A stretch of DNA of 64,000 nucleotides from Candidatus Paralachnospira caecorum (lineage in GTDB: Bacteria > Bacillota > Clostridia > Lachnospirales > Lachnospiraceae): NCBI GenBank assembly GCA_904379015.1, contig CAJFHG010000008.1, forward strand, positions 23,662 to 87,661, in the 5' to 3' direction. The notes under the pieces are model-generated. The model searched no databases. It was given only the letters and a program-made list of their open reading frames with translations, and had not been told where the DNA came from. Position 1 is the first letter of the stretch. Every line of letters begins with the position of its first letter. Positions 9,153 through 19,464 of the stretch are shown here, piece by piece. The translations under genes were made by a program, and so were the position numbers.

Positions 9153-9358
9153 GTGTGTATTGCACCTCCATTGTTTTCTTAGTTACTGTTTCTGTTTTTT
9201 GCTTTGTCTTTGTTCTGTTCTGTCTTGATTTTATGTTTGATTTTTGATGCCTGATCCGTTTGTCTTCAAATACAAATCATCATCGCTTCTTTAACAACTC
9301 TTCCGGGTGTGTTCAATATACAGCCACACTGACTGTATACGCGTACCATCCCTGTCAA

Positions 9359-9472
9359 TTAGCCCTGACGCTGTTTATGCTTGGGGTTTTCACAGATAAC
9401 CCTGATGCTGCCTTTTCTTTTAATGATCTTGCATTTCTCACAGATCGGCTTTACAGATGATCTAACTTTCAC
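9359..9472 (-). CDS. rpmJ: 50S ribosomal protein L36 (zinc-binding form)
   Basis: A 37-residue protein, easily missed because it begins with GTG. It reads [15 protein letters not shown], then [20 protein letters not shown], then QG. C11, C14, C27 and H32 form the zinc site of the C+ type of L36. The GTG at 9470-9472 has AAGGAGAG seven to eight bases upstream and no in-frame ATG nearby. It lies between infA and rpsM, its normal position. Confidence 0.93.
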   Translation of the reverse strand: MKVRSSVKPICEKCKIIKRKGSIRVICENPKHKQRQG

Positions 9473-9565
9473 AGGTTTTCTCTCCTTTCCCAAAAAAGTC
9501 CGCATTCAATTATAGCACTTGGTTCAGATAAAATCAAGCACTATTATGGGAATTTTCGTTTGCTT

Positions 9566-9784
9566 TTATTTATCTCTCCAGATGATCCGGCCCTTGGACA
9601 GATCATAAGGAGACAGCTCCAAAGTAACCTTATCGCCCGGCAAAATCTTGATGAAATTCATACGAAGTTTTCCACTGATATGCGCCAGTACTTTATGACC
9701 GTTCTCCAGTTCTACCTGAAACATGGCATTGGGCAGCTTCTCGATTACGGTTCCTTCAATTTCGATCACATCACTTTTGGACAT
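9566..9784 (-). CDS. infA: Translation initiation factor IF-1
   Basis: 72 residues, the normal IF-1 length: a single S1/OB fold ([50 protein letters not shown]). It binds the A site of the 30S subunit during initiation with IF-2 and IF-3. The ribosome binding site GGAGGTAACGGG directly precedes the ATG. It lies 11 bp after the KOW protein gene and before rpmJ. Confidence 0.97.
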   Translation of the reverse strand: MSKSDVIEIEGTVIEKLPNAMFQVELENGHKVLAHISGKLRMNFIKILPGDKVTLELSPYDLSKGRIIWRDK

Positions 9785-9795
9785 CCCGTTACCTC

Positions 9796-10071
9796 CTACT
9801 TGGTGAGGACCTTGGCCTGATAAAGCTTAATGGCCCGTTTCACATCTTCGTTTCTGACCGGCTTCTGCTCTTTGAAGCCTGTAACCAGCGCGTCATCCTG
9901 TGCATGAACAACGCGCAGATGCTTCTCCTTCTTCCGCTTGGGTCTTTCAAGCGTCTTTCTTTTTCCGTCCGCCAGCAGATAATATCCATCCTGCCATCCG
10001 ACGATCACATACAGCTTTCCTTTGTCATGGCCTGCCGCCGAAACGGCAAACCAGCCCTTTTCCGCTCTCAT
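9796..10071 (-). CDS. KOW-domain RNA-binding protein (L14e-like)
   Basis: 91 residues. An N-terminal KOW-type segment ([20 protein letters not shown], then [14 protein letters not shown]) is followed by a very basic stretch ([20 protein letters not shown]) and a helical tail. As I recall, a protein of this kind often sits between map and infA in Clostridia and is annotated as KOW or ribosomal L14e-like. Its role is not established; it is probably RNA- or ribosome-associated. The start has GGCGGG seven bases upstream, just past the map stop codon. Confidence 0.75.
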   Translation of the reverse strand: MRAEKGWFAVSAAGHDKGKLYVIVGWQDGYYLLADGKRKTLERPKRKKEKHLRVVHAQDDALVTGFKEQKPVRNEDVKRAIKLYQAKVLTK

Positions 10072-10083
10072 TCAGGATCCCGC

Positions 10084-10833
10084 CTACAGAGAAAGGATCT
10101 CCGGCTCGCCTTCCGTGATCAGGATCGTATTCTCATAATGGGCCGACAGGGATCCGTCCTCTGTCACCACGGTCCATTCGTCATCCGTCCATACCACTTC
10201 CGGCCGTCCCAGATTGATCATCGGCTCCACCGCCAGCGTCATGCCCGCCCTCAGGCGGATTCCTCTGCGCCCCGTATCAAAATTGGGCACCTCGGGGGAC
10301 TCGTGCATCTCAGTGCCGATGCCGTGCCCGACCAGATCACGCACCACGCCGAAACCGAACTGCTCGCAGTATTTCTGGATCGCGGTTCCGATATCATTCA
10401 GATGATTGCCTGCTTTCGCGAATTTCATACCTTCAAAAAAGCTCTGTCTGGTCACCTCGATCAGTTTTTCCGCTTCCCTGCTGATCGCTCCGATCCCGTA
10501 GGTCCTGGCAGCGTCCGACTGATATCCTTTGTAGATCAGGCCCGTATCGAGGCTCACAATGTCTCCCTCGTGGATCACCCGGCTCCTTGTGGGGATCCCG
10601 TGGACGACTTCATCATTGATCGATACACATACTGACGCGGGAAATCCGTTGTAATTGAGAAAGGAGGGGACGCATCCGTAGCTTCGGATGATCTCTTCAC
10701 AGATATGGTCAACTTCCTTCGTTGTCATTCCCGCGTGAATTTCCTTTTCAAGTTCTGCGTGGGTTTTGGCAAGAAGACGTCCGGCTTCCCTCATCAGTTC
10801 GATTTCTCTTTCTGATTTAATGGTAACTGCCAT
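10084..10833 (-). CDS. map: Methionine aminopeptidase, type I
   Basis: 249 residues. It removes the initiator methionine from nascent proteins. The metal ligands are in place: D96, D107 (SLDTGL, SDAARTYG), H170 (VGHGIGTEMHE), E203 (AVEPMINLG) and E234. It lacks the N-terminal zinc-finger extension of some homologues. The AGGAG ribosome binding site lies inside the end of adk, one base upstream, so the two are probably translationally coupled. Confidence 0.97.
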   Translation of the reverse strand: MAVTIKSEREIELMREAGRLLAKTHAELEKEIHAGMTTKEVDHICEEIIRSYGCVPSFLNYNGFPASVCVSINDEVVHGIPTRSRVIHEGDIVSLDTGLIYKGYQSDAARTYGIGAISREAEKLIEVTRQSFFEGMKFAKAGNHLNDIGTAIQKYCEQFGFGVVRDLVGHGIGTEMHESPEVPNFDTGRRGIRLRAGMTLAVEPMINLGRPEVVWTDDEWTVVTEDGSLSAHYENTILITEGEPEILSL

Positions 10834-10834
10834 G

Positions 10835-11479
10835 TTATTCTCCTATTATCCTGCAGATATCTTCAAAAACCTCTTCCATGTCCTTTGTGCCGTCGACTCC
10901 GGCCAGACATCCTTTTTTCTTATAATAATCAATCAGCGGCTGTGTCTGCTCATGGTAAACGGAAAGACGCTTTGTCACAGTCTCCGGTTTGTCGTCGTCC
11001 CTGAGGATCAGCGCTTCCCCGCATCTGTCGCAGATTCCTTCCTTTTTCGCCGGCGCGTGCACCACATGATAGGTGGCTCCGCATCCCACACAGGCACGTC
11101 TGCCCGACATTCTGCGGACAATGTGCTCATCCGGCACTTCTACATCGATGGCGAAATCAATGCGCTGCCCCATGGAGGCAAGCACTTCATCCAGGCTCTC
11201 AGCCTGCGGTATGGTCCTGGGAAATCCGTCCAGTACATAGCCCTTTTCACAGTCATCCTGTTTTACCCGGTCAGCCACAAGGTCCACGACCAGTTCGTCC
11301 GGGACAAGCGCCCCCTGATCCATATAAGCCTTGGCCTTTTTCCCCAGCTCCGTGCCGTTCTTGATGTTCGCCCGGAAAATATCGCCCGTTGAAATGTGCG
11401 GGATCTGATATTTGTCGGCAATCTTCTTCGCCTGTGTTCCCTTCCCCGCTCCGGGCGCGCCCAGCATAATCAATCTCAT
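10835..11479 (-). CDS. adk: Adenylate kinase (zinc-LID form)
   Basis: 214 residues. It interconverts ATP + AMP and 2 ADP. P-loop GAPGAGKGTQ at residues 8-16, AMP-binding DGFPRT at 84-89. The LID domain carries four cysteines (C130, C133, C150, C153), the structural zinc site of Gram-positive long-form adenylate kinases. The ATG at 11479 follows GGAGGTAACGGT; an upstream extension of the frame is not conserved sequence. It lies between secY and map. Confidence 0.97.
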   Translation of the reverse strand: MRLIMLGAPGAGKGTQAKKIADKYQIPHISTGDIFRANIKNGTELGKKAKAYMDQGALVPDELVVDLVADRVKQDDCEKGYVLDGFPRTIPQAESLDEVLASMGQRIDFAIDVEVPDEHIVRRMSGRRACVGCGATYHVVHAPAKKEGICDRCGEALILRDDDKPETVTKRLSVYHEQTQPLIDYYKKKGCLAGVDGTKDMEEVFEDICRIIGE

Positions 11480-11560
11480 ACCGTTACCTCCATTCCGCCG
11501 GTTCCCTTCCGCCTTCCGGAATCTTTCCCGGAAAGCAAAAAAGAATCCTGTCATGCAAAT

Positions 11561-11591
11561 CGGATAGGGGGAGAAACGCTTCCCCTATCCG
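11561..11591 (-). promoter_or_regulatory. Intercistronic hairpin between secY and adk
   Basis: A perfect 10-bp stem CGGATAGGGG / CCCCTATCCG with an 11-base loop in the 135-bp gap between secY and adk. No T-run follows, so it is more likely an mRNA processing or stability element, or a partial attenuator, than a true terminator. Confidence 0.5.
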
Positions 11592-11614
11592 CCGCGCTTG
11601 CCGCGCAGGATTGT

Positions 11615-12931
11615 TTAATCATTTAAAAAGCCTTTGTAATACCTTACCAGTGTCAGAGACTCGATCTGCTTCAATGTCTCAAGGATAACACCCACGATAA
11701 TGATGATGGATGTGCCTCCGAAGGACAGCTGGCCGATCCCGAACAGACCGGAGAAGATGATCGGAATCACCGCCACAATGAGCAGTCCCACCGCGCCGAT
11801 GAATACGATGTAGTTCAGGATCCTGTTCAGATAATCAGAAGTCGGTCTGCCCGGACGGATGCCGGGGATAAAACCGCCCTGTTTCTTCATGTTGTCAGCG
11901 ATCTCAATCGGGTTGAAGGTGATCGAGGTATAAAAATAAGCAAACGCGATGATCAGTACAATATATACGATCAGACCCAGTGTCAGAATCGGATCATCCG
12001 GATTACACCAGTTGGAGGAAGAAAGCCCCTGAAGGATCCGGCCTCCCACTGTAGTATAGTCCACACTGAAGAACTGCGCGATGACCACCGGGAAGGACAT
12101 CAGGGAGGACGCGAAGATCACCGGGATCACGCCGGCGGTGTTCACCTTCAGCGGAATGTTGCTGGACTGTCCGCCCACAAATCTCCGTCCCTGCATCTTC
12201 TTCGCGTACTGCACGGGGATTCTTCTCTCGCCGCCCTGCAGCATCACGACAAATCCGACGATCGCCAGGATGATCACTACGATGATGACTGCCGCGAGAG
12301 CTGCCATCGCCACGGATTTTCCTGACATAAAGGTGCTGTAAAGTGTCGCGAAATCATCCGGAAGGCCGGAAAGGATGTTCACCAGCAGGATGATGGAAAT
12401 ACCGTTTCCGACACCCTTCTCCGTGATCCGCTCTCCCAGCCACATCAGCATCGCGCTTCCTGCCGTCATGGTGACGATTACGACGATCGCGTTATACCAT
12501 GTGAAATCGATCAGCAGACCGGAACGGCCGAAGCCGATCGTCATGGCAGTTGACTCGATCAGGGCCAGCGCCACGGTCACATATCTTGTGATCTTGGCAA
12601 TGACCTTTCTTCCCTCTTCCCCTTCCTTCTGCATTTCCTCCAGCTTCGGAATCGCGATGGTCAGAAGCTGAATGATAATGGAGGATGTAATGTAGGGGGT
12701 AATGCTCAGCGCGAACACGGACATGCTGGTGAAGGAACCGCCCGTCATGGCATCAAAGAAATTGAATGCCGTACCGGACTGGCTGGCAAACCACTGAGCG
12801 AAATAATCCGTGTTGACGCCCGGAATCGGCAGCAGCGCGCCGATTCTCACCACGATCAGAATGAGGAAGGTATACAGAATCCTCTTTCTGACTTCTTTGA
12901 CTTTTAATGCATTCCGGAATGCCTTCCACAT
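11615..12931 (-). CDS. secY: Protein translocase subunit SecY
   Basis: 438 residues with ten hydrophobic helices. It is the channel of the Sec translocon in the cytoplasmic membrane. Family marks include KEVRKRILYTFLILIVVRIG and ALLPIPGVNTDYFAQWF at the N-terminus, GERITEKGVGNGISIILL, the cytoplasmic loop QGGERRIPVQYAKKMQGR that contacts SecA or the ribosome, and KKQGGFIPGIRPGRPTSDYL. It follows rplO by a single base and precedes adk. Confidence 0.98.
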   Translation of the reverse strand: MWKAFRNALKVKEVRKRILYTFLILIVVRIGALLPIPGVNTDYFAQWFASQSGTAFNFFDAMTGGSFTSMSVFALSITPYITSSIIIQLLTIAIPKLEEMQKEGEEGRKVIAKITRYVTVALALIESTAMTIGFGRSGLLIDFTWYNAIVVIVTMTAGSAMLMWLGERITEKGVGNGISIILLVNILSGLPDDFATLYSTFMSGKSVAMAALAAVIIVVIILAIVGFVVMLQGGERRIPVQYAKKMQGRRFVGGQSSNIPLKVNTAGVIPVIFASSLMSFPVVIAQFFSVDYTTVGGRILQGLSSSNWCNPDDPILTLGLIVYIVLIIAFAYFYTSITFNPIEIADNMKKQGGFIPGIRPGRPTSDYLNRILNYIVFIGAVGLLIVAVIPIIFSGLFGIGQLSFGGTSIIIIVGVILETLKQIESLTLVRYYKGFLND

Positions 12932-12932
12932 A

Positions 12933-13373
12933 TTAGATCACCTCTGCACTTCCACCAGCAGCTTCAATCTTTGCTTTTGCACCCTCACTGAATGCGTTTA
13001 CTTTGACCGCAAGCTTTTTGGTTAATTCACCGTTTCCGAGAATCTTGACGCCGTCTCTGGGATTCTTCACGATTCCGGCAGCCATCAGCGAATTCACTGT
13101 CACTACGGAATCATTATCGAATTTTTCAAGAGCGTCTACGTTAATACCTACGATCTGTTTTGAATTTCTGTTTGTGAAGCCTCTCTTGGGAAGTCTTCTG
13201 TACAAAGGCATCTGACCACCTTCAAAACCAGGCCTAGGGGCGCCTGAACGCGCTTTCTGTCCTTTATGTCCCTTTCCTGCTGTCTTGCCGTTTCCTGAAC
13301 CGTGTCCGCGGCCTCTTCTGAACGCGTCGCTGTGCTTGGAGCCCTCAGCGGGTCTTAAGTTTGATAACTCCAT
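12933..13373 (-). CDS. rplO: 50S ribosomal protein L15
   Basis: 146 residues. The extended N-terminal glycine- and arginine-rich tail ([40 protein letters not shown]) threads into 23S rRNA; the globular domain follows ([20 protein letters not shown]). The ATG at 13373 was chosen because GGAGG lies eight bases upstream. A GTG three codons earlier sits almost on that ribosome binding site. It lies between rpmD and secY. Confidence 0.96.
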   Translation of the reverse strand: MELSNLRPAEGSKHSDAFRRGRGHGSGNGKTAGKGHKGQKARSGAPRPGFEGGQMPLYRRLPKRGFTNRNSKQIVGINVDALEKFDNDSVVTVNSLMAAGIVKNPRDGVKILGNGELTKKLAVKVNAFSEGAKAKIEAAGGSAEVI

Positions 13374-13394
13374 TTTGTGCACCTCCTTCTGGAA

Positions 13395-13577
13395 TTAGAT
13401 TTCTTCTACTTTCACCAAATGCTTGACATGCCAGATCATTCCTCTGACCGCATCGTTATCCGGAAGCTCTACTGTCTTGTTCAGTTTTCTGAGGCCCAGA
13501 GCTTCCACTGTTTTTCTGTGTTTGGGGATCGCACCGATGGGAGATTTCACCAGTGTCACTTTTAATTTCTCTGCCAT
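13395..13577 (-). CDS. rpmD: 50S ribosomal protein L30
   Basis: 60 residues, normal for bacterial L30: [20 protein letters not shown], then [20 protein letters not shown] and the ending [14 protein letters not shown]. It binds 23S rRNA domain II. It lies 14 bp after rpsE and 21 bp before rplO. Confidence 0.96.
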   Translation of the reverse strand: MAEKLKVTLVKSPIGAIPKHRKTVEALGLRKLNKTVELPDNDAVRGMIWHVKHLVKVEEI

Positions 13578-13591
13578 TTTCGTTTCCTCCT

Positions 13592-14101
13592 TTAGCCAAT
13601 CAGCTCTTCCACAGATTTCCCGCGGTTCTTGGCAACTTCTTCAGGAGTCTTTAAGCTCTGAAGGCCCTGCAGGGTGGCAAGGACAACGTTCTGCTTGTTG
13701 TTGGAGCCAAGGGATTTTGTCCTGATGTTCTTGATTCCTGCCATTTCCAGCACGTTACGGGCAGGACCACCGGCGATTACACCGGTACCTTCGGGAGCTC
13801 TCTTCAGCAGCACGCAGGCGCTTCCGAATTTTCCGATAAAATCATGAGGGATGCTTCTGTTCTCATCTACGGGAATTTCAACCAGGTTCTTCATTGCCGC
13901 TTCTTTGCCCTTGCGGATCGCTTCGGGAATTTCAGCAGCCTTGCCCATACCGGCTCCCACATGTCCATTGCCGTCGCCTACGACCACCAGCGCTGTAAAA
14001 CGCATGGTACGTCCGCCCTTGACAGTCTTGGATACACGCTTAATCGCAACTACTTTGTCTGACAGCTCCAGCTGGCTGGCATCAATAATGGTACGTTTCA
14101 T
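13592..14101 (-). CDS. rpsE: 30S ribosomal protein S5
   Basis: 169 residues. The N-terminal double-stranded-RNA-binding fold ([39 protein letters not shown]) and the C-terminal domain ([20 protein letters not shown]) are diagnostic. S5 helps maintain decoding fidelity and helicase activity at the mRNA entry. The ATG at 14101 has AGGAGG upstream; the longer open frame runs through rplR and is not used. Confidence 0.97.
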   Translation of the reverse strand: MKRTIIDASQLELSDKVVAIKRVSKTVKGGRTMRFTALVVVGDGNGHVGAGMGKAAEIPEAIRKGKEAAMKNLVEIPVDENRSIPHDFIGKFGSACVLLKRAPEGTGVIAGGPARNVLEMAGIKNIRTKSLGSNNKQNVVLATLQGLQSLKTPEEVAKNRGKSVEELIG

Positions 14102-14117
14102 GTGTTCTCCTCCTAAA

Positions 14118-14486
14118 TTAGAATTCCAGACCAGCTTCACGAGCTGCATCTGCCAACGCCTTGATCTTGCCCTGATAGATGAAACCGCCTCTGTCGAACA
14201 CGACAGTGGTGATGCCCTTCTCCAGTGCCTTCTTCGCAATAACTGTGCCCAGATGAGCGGCTGCCTCTACGTTGTTTGTCTTCTCGAGCTCAGCCTTCAC
14301 ATCCTTCTGCAGAGTGGACGCGGATACCAGAGTATTTCCTACCGTATCGTCAATAATCTGAGCGTACATATGATTATTGCTTCTAAACACACAAAGACGC
14401 GGTCTTTCAGCAGTTCCACTGAAACGATTGCGGATTTTTCTATGTTTATTACGACGGACTTCCGTTCTTGATTCCTTGCTAATCAT
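14118..14486 (-). CDS. rplR: 50S ribosomal protein L18
   Basis: 122 residues. The basic N-terminus ([20 protein letters not shown]) is followed by the 5S rRNA-binding core ([40 protein letters not shown]). The ATG at 14486 is eight bases after AAGGAG; a GTG three codons upstream is too close to it. It lies between rplF and rpsE. Confidence 0.96.
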   Translation of the reverse strand: MISKESRTEVRRNKHRKIRNRFSGTAERPRLCVFRSNNHMYAQIIDDTVGNTLVSASTLQKDVKAELEKTNNVEAAAHLGTVIAKKALEKGITTVVFDRGGFIYQGKIKALADAAREAGLEF

Positions 14487-14507
14487 TTTAGTCACTCCTT
14501 CTATTTA

Positions 14508-15050
14508 TTATTTTTTACCGGTCTTGCCGACTTTGCGTCTGATCACTTCATCAGCATACTTGATGCCCTTGCCCTTGTAAGGCTCAGGACGTCTCTTGTC
14601 TCTGATCTCAGCAGCATACTGGCCGACTTTCTCTTTATCGATACCCTTTACGATGATTTTGTTCTGGCCGTCCACAACGGATTCCAGACCTTCGGGATCT
14701 TCCATTTCAACCGGATGGGAGTAACCCAGGGAAAGAATCAGCTTCTTGCCCTGCTTCTGTGCCCTGTAGCCGACACCGTTTACCTCGAGCGCTTTCTCAT
14801 AGCCCTCGGTAACGCCGTGTACCATGTTGGCGATCAGGCTTCTGGTCAAACCATGTAAAGATTTCATTTTCTTTAAATCATTGGGTCTTGTAACTACCAC
14901 ATGGCCATCCTCCAGCTTGATGTCCATCTCCGAGGGAAGGACTCTCTCCAGAGTTCCCTTGGGGCCCTTGACAGTTACCTTGTTATTTTCTGCAATATCG
15001 ACTGTTACGCCAGCCGGTACCGCGATTGGCATTCTTCCTATACGTGACAT
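14508..15050 (-). CDS. rplF: 50S ribosomal protein L6
   Basis: 180 residues, two repeated L6 domains. [20 protein letters not shown] at the start and [19 protein letters not shown] at the end are diagnostic. It binds near the sarcin-ricin loop and factor-binding site. 116 bp of spacer separate it from rpsH upstream. Confidence 0.97.
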   Translation of the reverse strand: MSRIGRMPIAVPAGVTVDIAENNKVTVKGPKGTLERVLPSEMDIKLEDGHVVVTRPNDLKKMKSLHGLTRSLIANMVHGVTEGYEKALEVNGVGYRAQKQGKKLILSLGYSHPVEMEDPEGLESVVDGQNKIIVKGIDKEKVGQYAAEIRDKRRPEPYKGKGIKYADEVIRRKVGKTGKK

Positions 15051-15166
15051 GCCCGTACCTCCTTAAAATGGTTAATAGTAGTTCGTTAATCGCGCGAGCA
15101 GACAGCCCGGATCAGCCGTTCACTCTTCACTATTAACTGTAAATATATGCGTCAGGCCGCTTCCGC

Positions 15167-15568
15167 CTACCAGACGAAAGCCAGTACCTCGCCGCCTACA
15201 TTCTGCTGTCTTGCTTCTTTGTCGGTCATCACGCCCTTGTTGGTGGAAATGATCGCGATGCCTAAGCCGCCCAGTACCTTGGGAAGCTCATCCTTGCCAG
15301 CGTATACACGCAGACCGGGCTTGGAAATTCTCTTCAGTCCGGTAATGATCTTTTCGTTCTTGTCCTTGCCGTATTTCAGTGTGGCGCGGATGGTCTTGAA
15401 AGCGCCGTCCTCGACCAGGTCGTACTTTGCAAGATATCCTTCGTCAACCAGAATATCGGCGATTGCCAGTTTCATCTTTGATGCAGGAATATCTACTGTA
15501 TCATGCTTTGCAGTATTTGCGTTACGGATTCTTGTAAGCATATCTGCAATGGGATCGCTCATAGTCAT
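15167..15568 (-). CDS. rpsH: 30S ribosomal protein S8
   Basis: 133 residues: [20 protein letters not shown] at the start and the C-terminal [20 protein letters not shown], then EVLAFVW. S8 binds helix 21 of 16S rRNA and in several bacteria represses its own operon. It lies 84 bp after rpsN. Confidence 0.97.
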   Translation of the reverse strand: MTMSDPIADMLTRIRNANTAKHDTVDIPASKMKLAIADILVDEGYLAKYDLVEDGAFKTIRATLKYGKDKNEKIITGLKRISKPGLRVYAGKDELPKVLGGLGIAIISTNKGVMTDKEARQQNVGGEVLAFVW

Positions 15569-15652
15569 CTTAATTTGCCTCCTTGTTTATATTTGCATCA
15601 ACGGGGGTGAAATCCCTCGCCTGGCGGCGGGATTCACCAAGCGGATTTTCGC

Positions 15653-15838
15653 TTACCAGCTTGCCTTTTTCACTCCGGGGATCTGTCCTTTATATGCCAG
15701 CTCACGGAAGCAAATTCTGCAAATTCCGTATTTTCTCAGGTATGCGTGCGGACGGCCGCAGATTCTGCAGCGGCTGTATTCTCTTGTGGAGAATTTCGCC
15801 GGTCTCTGCTGTTTGATCTTCATTGAAGTTTTTGCCAT
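15653..15838 (-). CDS. rpsN: 30S ribosomal protein S14 type Z
   Basis: 61 residues, the short zinc-binding form. C24, C27, C40 and C43 ([27 protein letters not shown]) form the zinc ribbon; the end IPGVKKASW is conserved. It sits in the 30S head. It lies 16 bp after rplE. Confidence 0.97.
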   Translation of the reverse strand: MAKTSMKIKQQRPAKFSTREYSRCRICGRPHAYLRKYGICRICFRELAYKGQIPGVKKASW

Positions 15839-15854
15839 TTGATTTTCCTCCTAA

Positions 15855-16394
15855 TTATTTCGCAAAAGGCATATTGAATAATCTCAAAAGTTCACGTGCC
15901 TCTTCATCGGTCTTGGCAGTGGTAACGAAAATCACGTCCATGCCTCTTACCTTGTCAACCTTATCATATTCAATCTCAGGGAAAATCAGCTGTTCCTTGA
16001 TACCGAGAGCATAATTTCCTCTGCCGTCGAACGCATTGGGATTTACGCCGCGGAAGTCACGTACACGGGGCAGTGCCAGGTTTACCAGACGGTCAACAAA
16101 TTCATACATTTTCTCGCCGCGCAGGGTTACTTTGCAGCCGATGGCCATGCCTTCTCTGATCTTGAAGTTGGCGATGGACTTCTTCGCTTTTGTAAGAACA
16201 GCCTTCTGTCCGGTGATGGTTTCCATATCTTTAACGGCAGAATCAAGAATCTTCGCGTTTTCCTTCGCTTCGCCGACGCCCATGTTGACAACGACTTTCT
16301 CCAGCTTCGGAATCTCCATTACATTCTTGTAGCCGAATTTCTTCTGCATCGCATCTCTGATCTCATTCAGATATAAATCTTTTAATCTACTCAA
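15855..16394 (-). CDS. rplE: 50S ribosomal protein L5
   Basis: 179 residues. [20 protein letters not shown], then [20 protein letters not shown] and the ending [20 protein letters not shown] are diagnostic. L5 binds 5S rRNA and contacts the 30S head and P-site tRNA. It lies between rplX and rpsN in the spc segment. Confidence 0.97.
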   Translation of the reverse strand: MSRLKDLYLNEIRDAMQKKFGYKNVMEIPKLEKVVVNMGVGEAKENAKILDSAVKDMETITGQKAVLTKAKKSIANFKIREGMAIGCKVTLRGEKMYEFVDRLVNLALPRVRDFRGVNPNAFDGRGNYALGIKEQLIFPEIEYDKVDKVRGMDVIFVTTAKTDEEARELLRLFNMPFAK

Positions 16395-16414
16395 TTTCCT
16401 GACCTCCTCTCCGA

Positions 16415-16753
16415 TTAATCTATTACTTTTCTGGCCTCGTTCTTGGCCACTCTCTTGACAACTCTCTTCTGTCTGCCGTTTACTTCCTTGTACTCTACCT
16501 GGAAGCCGACTCTGACAGGCTTTCCGTCAACGAGGAGCATCACGTTGGAAGCGTCGATGGGAGCTTCCACATTGATAATGCCGCCCTGCTGATTCTGCGC
16601 GCTGGGCTTCGTATGCTTGGAAACCATATTGATGCCTTCCACGATCACACGGCCCTTCTCGCGGTCTACGCGGATAACCTTGCCTTCTTTTCCTTTATCT
16701 TTGCCGGCGATCACCTTTACCATGTCGCCTCTTTTGATCTTCATTGTAGCCAC
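16415..16753 (-). CDS. rplX: 50S ribosomal protein L24
   Basis: 112 residues with a KOW motif ([20 protein letters not shown]). An assembly initiator that binds the 5' end of 23S rRNA. The proposed start is GTG at 16753, nine bases after GGAGG. The ATG three codons downstream (16744) would have an 18-base gap and is the alternative. It lies between rplN and rplE. Confidence 0.94.
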   Translation of the reverse strand: MATMKIKRGDMVKVIAGKDKGKEGKVIRVDREKGRVIVEGINMVSKHTKPSAQNQQGGIINVEAPIDASNVMLLVDGKPVRVGFQVEYKEVNGRQKRVVKRVAKNEARKVID

Positions 16754-16767
16754 CCTTAAGCACCTCC

Positions 16768-17136
16768 TTATAATACTTCGGGAGCAAGGGAAACGATCTT
16801 CATGAACTGTTTCTCTCTCAGCTCTCTCGCAACGGGTCCAAAGATACGGGTACCTCTGGGGGTCTTGTCATCTCTGATGATGACGGCAGCATTTTCGTCG
16901 AATCTGATATAGGAACCGTCTTTCCGGCGGGTGCTGTTCACAGTGCGGACCACAACAGCCTTCACCACATCACCCTTTTTTACAACACCGCCAGGTGTTG
17001 CATCTTTGACCGAAGCAACGATCACGTCGCCAATACTTGCATATCTTCTGGTGGAGCCGCCCATTACACGGATGCAGAGGAGCTCTTTGGCACCAGTGTT
17101 GTCAGCCACCTTCAGTCTGGTTTCTTGCTGAATCAT
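16768..17136 (-). CDS. rplN: 50S ribosomal protein L14
   Basis: 122 residues, the constant L14 length. [20 protein letters not shown], then [20 protein letters not shown] and [20 protein letters not shown]. It contacts 16S rRNA at an intersubunit bridge. Confidence 0.98.
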   Translation of the reverse strand: MIQQETRLKVADNTGAKELLCIRVMGGSTRRYASIGDVIVASVKDATPGGVVKKGDVVKAVVVRTVNSTRRKDGSYIRFDENAAVIIRDDKTPRGTRIFGPVARELREKQFMKIVSLAPEVL

Positions 17137-17166
17137 GATAACTCTCCTTTCAGTCGGATTAAAAGC

Positions 17167-17421
17167 TTATTTCGCTTTTTCGATAATCTCGACAAGTCTC
17201 CATCTCTTATCCTTGGACAGCGGTCTTGTTTCCATTACTTTTACTGTATCGCCGATTGCACACTCGTTCTTCTCGTCATGTGCCTTCAGTTTATAAGTTC
17301 TCTTCACGATCTTGCCGTATAAAGGATGTTTTACATGGTCTTCGATTGCAACGACAACTGTCTTGTCCATCTTGTCGCTGACAACCTTGCCAGTACGCGT
17401 TTTTCTCAAATTTCTCTCCAC
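17167..17421 (-). CDS. rpsQ: 30S ribosomal protein S17
   Basis: 84 residues: [20 protein letters not shown], then [19 protein letters not shown] and the ending [20 protein letters not shown]. The start is GTG at 17421, eight bases after AAAGGAG. An ATG six codons upstream lies inside that ribosome binding site and is rejected. It binds 16S rRNA helices 7 and 11. Confidence 0.95.
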   Translation of the reverse strand: MERNLRKTRTGKVVSDKMDKTVVVAIEDHVKHPLYGKIVKRTYKLKAHDEKNECAIGDTVKVMETRPLSKDKRWRLVEIIEKAK

Positions 17422-17450
17422 GGATGGTTCTCCTTTCATAGCGCTTATGA

Positions 17451-17654
17451 CTATTTGGCAGCCTTCGCGGTAATCACAGTCTGAATTCTGGCGATGTTCT
17501 TGCGAACTTCTTTGATTCTGCTTGTGTTATCCAGCTGGTTGGTTGCATTCTGAAATCTCAGGTTGAAAAGTTCCTTTTTAGCAGCTACTAATTCATTATT
17601 TAATTCTGCAACGGATTTTGTATTTAAATCTTTTACATAATCTTTAATTTTCAC
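17451..17654 (-). CDS. rpmC: 50S ribosomal protein L29
   Basis: 67 residues, a two-helix protein near the tunnel exit: [20 protein letters not shown], then [20 protein letters not shown]. The proposed start is GTG at 17654, eight bases after AAGGCGG. It overlaps the end of rplP by 11 bp; a second GTG three codons upstream is possible. Confidence 0.93.
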   Translation of the reverse strand: MKIKDYVKDLNTKSVAELNNELVAAKKELFNLRFQNATNQLDNTSRIKEVRKNIARIQTVITAKAAK

Positions 17655-18081
17655 TGTTATCACCGCCTTCTAAGTCTGCGCGAGAAACGATCTTGCATTT
17701 TACTGGCAGCTTGTGCATAGCAAGACGCAAAGCTTCTCTGGCTGTTTCCTCTGCTACCCCTGCGATCTCAAACATCACACGGCCGGGTTTGACAACAGCT
17801 ACCCAGTACTCCAGGGAGCCCTTACCAGAACCCATACGGGTTTCAGCCGGTTTCGTAGTTACGGGCTTATCGGGGAAAATTTTGATCCAGACTTTTCCGC
17901 CACGCTTGATATATCTGGTCATGGCAATACGGGCAGCCTCAATCTGATTGGATTTGATCCATGCGGGCTCCACTGCCACAAGACCGAATTCACCATTGCT
18001 GATTCTATTTCCTCTCATGGCTTTTCCTGCCATGGTTCCACGAAACTGTTTACGACGTTTCACTCTCTTAGGCATTAACAT
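17644..18081 (-). CDS. rplP: 50S ribosomal protein L16
   Basis: 145 residues: [20 protein letters not shown] at the start, [20 protein letters not shown] and [18 protein letters not shown] in the middle. L16 organises the A-site finger and peptidyl transferase centre. The ATG at 18081 overlaps the rpsC stop by one base (TAATG), and the ribosome binding site GGGGGAG is seven bases upstream. A second ATG two codons later is the alternative. Confidence 0.96.
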   Translation of the reverse strand: MLMPKRVKRRKQFRGTMAGKAMRGNRISNGEFGLVAVEPAWIKSNQIEAARIAMTRYIKRGGKVWIKIFPDKPVTTKPAETRMGSGKGSLEYWVAVVKPGRVMFEIAGVAEETAREALRLAMHKLPVKCKIVSRADLEGGDNSEN

Positions 18082-18737
18082 TATTTAGCTCCCCCTTCCT
18101 TCTTCGCCGGAAGAACTTCGCCTTTGTAGATCCATACCTTTACGCCAACCTTGCCGTAGGTAGTATCTGCTTCGGCGAAACCATAATCGATGTCTGCTCT
18201 CAGGGTCTGCAGCGGAATTGTTCCGTCGCTGTAAAACTCAGTACGCGCCATATCCGCGCCGCCCAGACGTCCGGATGCGCATGTCTTGATTCCCAGCGCG
18301 CCGGCCTTCATGGTTCTTGACATGGTGGACTTCATGGCACGTCTGAAGGAAATACGGTTCTCAAGCTGAAGGGCGATGCTCTCCGCAACCAGCTGCGCGT
18401 CCTTGTCAGGTCTCTTTACTTCCTTGATATCGATGAAGAGCTTCTGATCCTTCATGATCATCTTCTGTACCTGCGCCTTCAGTTTCTCGATCTCTGCGCC
18501 GCCCTTGCCGATCACAATGCCGGGCTTTGCTGTATGGATAATCACCTTTACGCGGTCGGACGCTCTCTCGATCTCGATTCTGGAAATGCCCGCGCTGTAA
18601 AGCTTCTTTTTCAGGAATGTTCTGATCTTATGATCTTCTACCAGCTTATCTGCGAAATCAGCTCCGGCATACCATCTGGAATCCCAGTCTTTGATAATGC
18701 CGACTCTTAAGCCATGAGGATTTACCTTCTGTCCCAT
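18081..18737 (-). CDS. rpsC: 30S ribosomal protein S3
   Basis: 218 residues: [20 protein letters not shown], the KH domain [20 protein letters not shown], and the C-terminal [20 protein letters not shown], then [13 protein letters not shown]3 lies at the mRNA entry tunnel. The ATG at 18737 is five bases after AAGGAGG. Confidence 0.97.
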   Translation of the reverse strand: MGQKVNPHGLRVGIIKDWDSRWYAGADFADKLVEDHKIRTFLKKKLYSAGISRIEIERASDRVKVIIHTAKPGIVIGKGGAEIEKLKAQVQKMIMKDQKLFIDIKEVKRPDKDAQLVAESIALQLENRISFRRAMKSTMSRTMKAGALGIKTCASGRLGGADMARTEFYSDGTIPLQTLRADIDYGFAEADTTYGKVGVKVWIYKGEVLPAKKEGGAK

Positions 18738-18747
18738 ATTTTCCTCC

Positions 18748-19134
18748 TTATCTCTCATTCAGCACAACGGTAATGTGGCTCATTCTCTTTTCGATCCTGT
18801 AAGCTCTGCCCTGTGCCCTCGGTTTGATTCTCTTCATTGTCGGTCCCTTGTTCGCGTAGCACTCTTCCACGTACAGTCTCGCAGGGTCCATACCGTTGTT
18901 GTTCTCAGCGTTCGCTCTCGCTGATTCCAGCAATTTCTTTATCAAAGTAGAAGCATATCTGGGATTGTAGGTTACAATACCGAGCGCGGTATTCAGATCC
19001 TTGCCTCTGATGGCGTCCAATACGAAGCATGCCTTCTGAACAGATACTCTAGCGTAAGATAACTTTGCTGAAGGCCTGGTATCTTTATTTTCATTTCTCT
19101 GTCTCTTAATCTGGCTTCTATGTCCCTTAGCCAT
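18748..19134 (-). CDS. rplV: 50S ribosomal protein L22
   Basis: 128 residues: [20 protein letters not shown], then [20 protein letters not shown] and the tunnel-lining beta hairpin with [19 protein letters not shown]. The N-terminus has a 20-residue basic extension ([20 protein letters not shown]). It lies between rpsS and rpsC. Confidence 0.96.
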   Translation of the reverse strand: MAKGHRSQIKRQRNENKDTRPSAKLSYARVSVQKACFVLDAIRGKDLNTALGIVTYNPRYASTLIKKLLESARANAENNNGMDPARLYVEECYANKGPTMKRIKPRAQGRAYRIEKRMSHITVVLNER

Positions 19135-19162
19135 GAATAAAACCTCCTTTCTTCATTTCCCC

Positions 19163-19441
19163 TTAGCGCCTGGTCTTCTTCTCGTCCTTGCCATGGCCTC
19201 TGTAGGTTCTGGTGGCAACGAATTCTCCAAGCTTGTGGCCTACCATATCCTCGGTAACATATACCGGAACATGTTTTCTGCCGTCATGAACTGCGATTGT
19301 ATGTCCAACCATCTGCGGGAAAATGGTAGAACGGCGGGACCAGGTCTTGATTACCTGTTTCTGCCCGGAAGCGTTCATCTCATCTACCTTCTTTAATAAA
19401 TGAGCGTCTGCAAATGGTCCTTTTTTCAGTGAGCGAGCCAT
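19163..19441 (-). CDS. rpsS: 30S ribosomal protein S19
   Basis: 92 residues: [20 protein letters not shown], then [20 protein letters not shown] and [20 protein letters not shown]. It forms a dimer with S13 in the 30S head. It lies 23 bp after rplB. Confidence 0.98.
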   Translation of the reverse strand: MARSLKKGPFADAHLLKKVDEMNASGQKQVIKTWSRRSTIFPQMVGHTIAVHDGRKHVPVYVTEDMVGHKLGEFVATRTYRGHGKDEKKTRR

Positions 19442-19464
19442 TGGTTTACCTCCTTCTTAATCGA